From Apium graveolens (taxonomy: Eukaryota; Streptophyta; Magnoliopsida; Apiales; Apiaceae): DNA of 64,000 nucleotides. Location: positions 134,349,263 through 134,413,262 of the forward strand of contig NC_133647.1 in the NCBI RefSeq assembly GCF_009905375.1, in the 5' to 3' direction. A model generated the notes under the pieces. The model was not told the origin of the DNA. It saw only the letters and a program-made list of their open reading frames with translations, and did no database searches. Shown in pieces: positions 60,570 to 64,000 of this stretch. The translations under genes were made by a program, and so were the position numbers. Every line of letters starts with the position of its first letter. The first letter of the stretch is position 1.

Positions 60570-62720
60570 TTAAAGAAGATTTATTTTATAATAATCATAG
60601 TACAAACTATGATATTCCTTACACGTATAAATGGAATGCCATAAACTACCACAATGAAAATAAGGATTTTGTGGTCTATATCTAACAGACTGACTCTTAA
60701 CTCCTGATTTTGAAGGTAAGGAGTTTATGTTCTTATTCTTCCTGCAAAAAGAAGCCAGATGGTTAGAACTTCCACAGTTATGACATGTTTTTCTAGGAGC
60801 ATTAGTAACAGGCTTATAATCATTGCTTTTATTCACACCTTCCTTTTCATTCCTATTTTTCCTAGGTGACTTTACCTTGTTTACATTCTTAACATCTTTC
60901 AGCTTATGCTTAAGCTGCTTCTTTGTCATTAAGCCTATGTTAACTTCAGTTGTCTTTTCCTGTTTTAGCTTGTCAGAAGTTAATTCCTCTTTAACTTCTG
61001 ATTTCTCAGTATCAGACTTTACAGCTACAAACTTAACAGGTTTTAACTTTGGCTTTTGTTTAACAACTATAGGCTTAATTTCTACAGTTACTTTATCATT
61101 CTTATCATCTCTATAACCTAAGCCCTCTTTCCAGTTTCCACTACTTAATAAATTCTGAGTTGTTCTGCCAGAGTTAGTCCAAGTCCTGATAATCTCTCTT
61201 TCTTTTTCTAACTCAGTTTTTAGAGATTCATTCATTTTAAGTACTTCATCCCTAACATAGAAAGCATCATCTCTATCTTTCTGAGTTTGATGGAACATGA
61301 CTAACTCTTTTTCTAAATAATCATTCCTCTTTTTACAGGAAAGATTTTCAGAAGTTAATCTTTCACATGTTAAAGTTTGATCTCTATAACTAATGAACAT
61401 GATTTTAAGATATCTTCTCAACGCATTAATATCATCAGTATGAAAGGCATAAGTAGTTTGAGGTACCTTTAACTCAGCAGCTTCAGAACTGCTATCAGCA
61501 TTTGCCATCAAGGCATAGTTCACCTCACTTTCAGAATCTGAAGTGTCTGTCCAGCTTTTCTTCTTTGTGATAAGAGCCTTGCCTTTGTCACTCTTCACTT
61601 TCTTGCAATCAGGAGATATGTGGCCTTTCTCACCACAGTTGTAGCATTTGCCATTTGTGTAATCTCCTTTGTCAAACTTCCCTCCTTTGCCTTCAGATTT
61701 TCTGAAATTTTTCTTATCAGAACTTGCACCTTTCCTGGAAAACTTCTTTCCCTTCCTGAACTTTCTGTATGCAATCCTTGTGATTCCTTTCACCATAAGA
61801 GCACACAGCTTCATCATCTCTTCATCAACATCCATCTCAGGCAAGCTTTCAGTTTCTGAGTCATCATCACTATCAGAACTTGATGACTCAGTATCAGACT
61901 TTGTGATGAGCGCTTTTCCCTTGCCTTTCCTTGAGATAGCTGCCTTGGGGGATTCTTCTTCAGCCTTAAAAGCAACTGTCCTTGACTTTCCTCCTTTCCT
62001 CTTGCTTCTTTGTTCCATCTCAAGTTTATGAGTCTTGAGCATCCCATAAATTTCATCAAGAGTTGTTTCTTCAAGATTATAGTTGTCTCTTATAATTGTG
62101 GCCTTCAAATCCCAACTTTCAGGAAGAGCTAACAGGAATTTAAGGTTTGAATCTTCAAGATCATACTCCTTATCAACTAGTGACAAATCATTCAAGAGTT
62201 TGACAAATCTGTCATATAAATCAGTCAATGACTCATTAGGCTTTGAGTCAAAGTGTTCATACTCTTGAGTGAGTATAGTCTTCCTGTTCTTCTTAATCGA
62301 ATCAGTTCCCTGGCATCTTGTCTCCAAGACATCCCATATCTCCTTTGCAGTCTTGCAGTTAATTACCCTGTTTGACATTATATTATCAATGGCACTATAC
62401 AGCAAGTGTCGTACCTTAGCATCCTTAGCAATCGATGCGATATCTTCAGCAGTGTAATCACTCTTCTCCTTTGATACAGAATTTGCTGCTTCACCTGCAA
62501 CTACAACAACGAGTTTTGTTGGTTTGTGAGGTCTTTCATTGATTCTGTCAAGATATTCTGGATCTGTAGCTTCCAGAAACATAGTCATCCTCACCTTCCA
62601 TATGGGATATTCAGATGGTTTCAGTATGGGAACTCTAATAGCCTCATATCGACTATGGATTTGAGTCTTTGGGGGTTCTTCAGTTTTGGTGGGCTTGGTT
62701 GGAGTTTTTGCTTTAGACAT
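60570..62720 (-). CDS. S2 gag polyprotein (716 codons)
   Basis: Open from the ATG at 62720 for 716 codons without a stop. The N-terminal third is the copia gag domain (YPIWKVRMTMFLEATDPEYL, KTAKEIWDVLETRCQGT, LLALPESWDLKATIIRD). A Ser/Asp-rich linker and a basic region follow, then a complete CCHC zinc knuckle CYNCGEKGHISPDC (about residues 357-370). A Glu/Lys-rich coiled-coil-like segment (about 440-510) and a second knuckle CHNCGSSNHLASFC (near 645) come next, and a third Cys/His motif FHCGSLWHSIYTC near the end. The last residues before the stop at 60570 differ from S1 and suggest a late mutation. Gag builds the particle and binds element RNA. This is the best preserved gene of the element. 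Confidence 0.85.
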   Translation of the reverse strand: MSKAKTPTKPTKTEEPPKTQIHSRYEAIRVPILKPSEYPIWKVRMTMFLEATDPEYLDRINERPHKPTKLVVVVAGEAANSVSKEKSDYTAEDIASIAKDAKVRHLLYSAIDNIMSNRVINCKTAKEIWDVLETRCQGTDSIKKNRKTILTQEYEHFDSKPNESLTDLYDRFVKLLNDLSLVDKEYDLEDSNLKFLLALPESWDLKATIIRDNYNLEETTLDEIYGMLKTHKLEMEQRSKRKGGKSRTVAFKAEEESPKAAISRKGKGKALITKSDTESSSSDSDDDSETESLPEMDVDEEMMKLCALMVKGITRIAYRKFRKGKKFSRKGASSDKKNFRKSEGKGGKFDKGDYTNGKCYNCGEKGHISPDCKKVKSDKGKALITKKKSWTDTSDSESEVNYALMANADSSSEAAELKVPQTTYAFHTDDINALRRYLKIMFISYRDQTLTCERLTSENLSCKKRNDYLEKELVMFHQTQKDRDDAFYVRDEVLKMNESLKTELEKEREIIRTWTNSGRTTQNLLSSGNWKEGLGYRDDKNDKVTVEIKPIVVKQKPKLKPVKFVAVKSDTEKSEVKEELTSDKLKQEKTTEVNIGLMTKKQLKHKLKDVKNVNKVKSPRKNRNEKEGVNKSNDYKPVTNAPRKTCHNCGSSNHLASFCRKNKNINSLPSKSGVKSQSVRYRPQNPYFHCGSLWHSIYTCKEYHSLYYDYYKINLL

Positions 62721-62762
62721 GATTGTTTTTGGATCTTAAATTATTTGTGTGTTAACAGATAG

Positions 62763-62774
62763 GCTCTGATACCA
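62763..62774 (-). other. Primer binding site of S2 (tRNA-iMet)
   Basis: TGGTATCAGAGC on the minus strand, two bases inside the 5' LTR; an exact match to the standard site. Confidence 0.88.
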
Positions 62775-62776
62775 CT

Positions 62777-63374
62777 TGTTAGGTCACACACACTGTAGAA
62801 GGGGGTTGAATACAGTGTATAACACAATCAAATCAAATTCAAAGAACACAAGTAACAGAAAACAAACTTTATTAAACTCTGTTACAATATAGAACTGTCC
62901 TCTCTCAGTGATGAACAAATATCACGAGAGCTGCTAGGGTTACAATGAATAATATTCTCGATAACGATAACACTTATAGTGTAAACCCTATGTTTGTGTT
63001 TATATACTACATAGTTACAAGATAATTGCTAATTGATATGGAATATAATTCTGCTTCCTAAAATATATCAATCAGTTATCTTTTCTTCCAAGTATTTTAT
63101 TCTTCATAGAATTCCTTCTTCATGCATATCTCTTCTTGCGTTTGTCTTGATCTTCTTTCCTTTCAATCAGCTGCCTTCCTTATATGAAAGTTTCCTTTAA
63201 GTCCTGATATTATCTCCTAATAAATATCTCCTGAACCTTAAATACTGATAACTTAAGTTCTGACTTCAGTATAAATGCTGATTTCAGTTAAGTACTGATT
63301 TGTCCTGTTCAAGTAAGATCTAAAAAACTAAACACAAATCATATTAGACATGACATTATCAAATATATCTAACA
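62777..63374 (-). repeat. S2 5' LTR (598 bp)
   Basis: On the minus strand it runs TGTTAGATATATTTG to GACCTAACA, with a TATA box GTATATAAAC near 62,999-63,010 and an AATAAA-type signal near 62,870. It shares start, end and TATA landmarks with the S1 LTR. Confidence 0.9.
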
Positions 63375-63379
63375 TTCTT

Positions 63380-64000
63380 GCATAACTTTATTCTACAATA
63401 GACTTCACAATTCAAGACAGATTTTAAGCATTTTTTTAGTTATGCCTTATTTCTAAGATATACTGAAGTTGATCAGACTTTAATCTTTATCTAATCATTT
63501 GCACATACACACACTATCACTCCATATGAATGATGAAAATTACTGCGGTGATTAAGTTGTTTCTAATAAACAGTTAAGTATTATTTGCATAAATTCTGAG
63601 GACAAGTTCTGATTATGTTCTGATGATTAAACTCTGAAGAAACCAATTAGTATTTGTGTGAAGAAACACAGAAACAGTCATTCACTTTTTGAGTATAGAA
63701 GCCATGTTCTGATGATCGTTAAATTCTGATAATAGTCAAGTTCTGATGCAAATCCTAATGCTTGCGTGGCATTATTTATTTACTTGACTTATTTTTGGTA
63801 TTTACTCTAATAGTTATATTTCTCAGAAAAATAATTAGGTGAGATAATAACAGTCATAATCATTTGTTAGTGGGTTGCATGTTGGTTTTAGTATGTGCAG
63901 GTATACAATAATTACTGCATGTTTACCGTGCCCACTATTTATGTTTTAACTGATTACACGCTGTCAAGTGTAAAAATTGTCGGTTCTAATTCAAAAGAGA
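63380..64000 (+). other. S1 post-pol spacer, right part
   Basis: S1 DNA resumes after the TTCTT duplication. It aligns with the S2 spacer on the minus strand: GTTATGCCTTATTTCTAAGA (63,440-63,459) equals S2 near 56,235-56,255, and GCATG/GTGCCCA blocks near 63,910-63,935 match S2 near 54,940-54,990. The latter lies just upstream of the S2 env-like promoter, so an S1 env-like frame would be expected beyond the window. Confidence 0.75.

Larger units (their letters stand above)
50165..63374 (-). mobile_element. S2: complete Sirevirus-like Ty1/copia retrotransposon with env-like region, 13,210 bp
   Basis: Two 598-bp LTRs (50165-50762 and 62777-63374) flank gag, protease-integrase, RT-RNase H, a spacer and a long env-like frame, all on the minus strand. 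The target duplication TTCTT is at 50160-50164 and 63375-63379. PBS and purine tract are intact. The post-pol env-like frame and long gag are hallmarks of Sireviruses such as soybean SIRE1. By eye the LTRs differ at about 25 positions (roughly 4 percent), so S2 is older than element C but younger than its host S1. Several stops and frameshifts break the genes. Confidence 0.9.
21549..64000 (+). mobile_element. S1: Sirevirus-like Ty1/copia retrotransposon hosting four nested insertions; 3' end beyond window
   Basis: The order LTR, PBS, gag with zinc knuckles, protease, integrase, reverse transcriptase, RNase H and a long post-pol spacer is that of a plant copia element; the large gag and the relation to S2 place it in the Sirevirus (SIRE/Maximus) lineage. 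Its own DNA is 21549-23306, 27512-28948, 32257-32500, 46586-50164 and 63380-64000; target duplications are counted once. The four gaps are exact insertions with 5-bp duplications. Stops and frameshifts are frequent, so it is the oldest layer. The 3' LTR is not in the window. Confidence 0.88.

Overview
The window is plant nuclear DNA, AT-rich and dominated by transposable elements. It holds one intact-looking host gene and several layers of nested LTR retrotransposons. The gene is a six-exon, minus-strand magnesium transporter of the MRS2/MGT (CorA-like) family at 6604-12097. Its predicted protein is 485 residues and most resembles Arabidopsis MRS2-3. Spliced introns, a MULE with a SWIM finger, Stowaway- and Tourist-like MITEs, Ty3/gypsy elements with a PBS matching tRNA-iMet, and Sirevirus-type Ty1/copia elements all point to a flowering plant, probably a eudicot with a large repeat-rich genome. 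The species cannot be named from the sequence alone.

Layout. 1-440 is LTR-like. 979-6120 is a DNA-transposon pile-up: a Stowaway-like MITE is interrupted in its right terminal repeat by a degraded BED-finger hAT element, and a second non-autonomous hAT-like element starts at the same MITE end. 6604-12097 is the MRS2 gene, whose introns carry old repeat debris. 12,990-17,955 is a broken MULE, itself split by an LTR-like insertion. 18,000-21,548 is mostly non-coding, with a possible truncated promoter/first exon near 19,090, an LTR-like block and a complete Tourist-type MITE at 20758-21509.

From 21549 to the window end everything belongs to, or sits inside, one plus-strand Sirevirus-like copia element (called S1). 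Four later elements interrupt it, each with a 5-bp target-site duplication: solo LTR A (23307-27506, in gag, CTTAT), solo LTR B (28949-32251, in protease, TCAAA), a complete minus-strand Ty3/gypsy element C with 4.25-kb LTRs (32501-46580, in integrase, AGAGA), and a second, complete minus-strand Sirevirus S2 (50165-63374, downstream of pol, TTCTT). S1 resumes at 63380 and runs off the window.

Most notable are (i) S2, which carries after pol a long env-like reading frame plus a small extra reading frame, each preceded by promoter-like sequence, with the small-ORF module apparently absent from S1; and (ii) element C, whose two LTRs are about 99 percent identical while its interior is shattered and rearranged, as expected of a non-autonomous element copied in trans. 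None of the retroelement proteins is intact. All identifications come from reading the sequence and from knowledge of the families; no database search was run.
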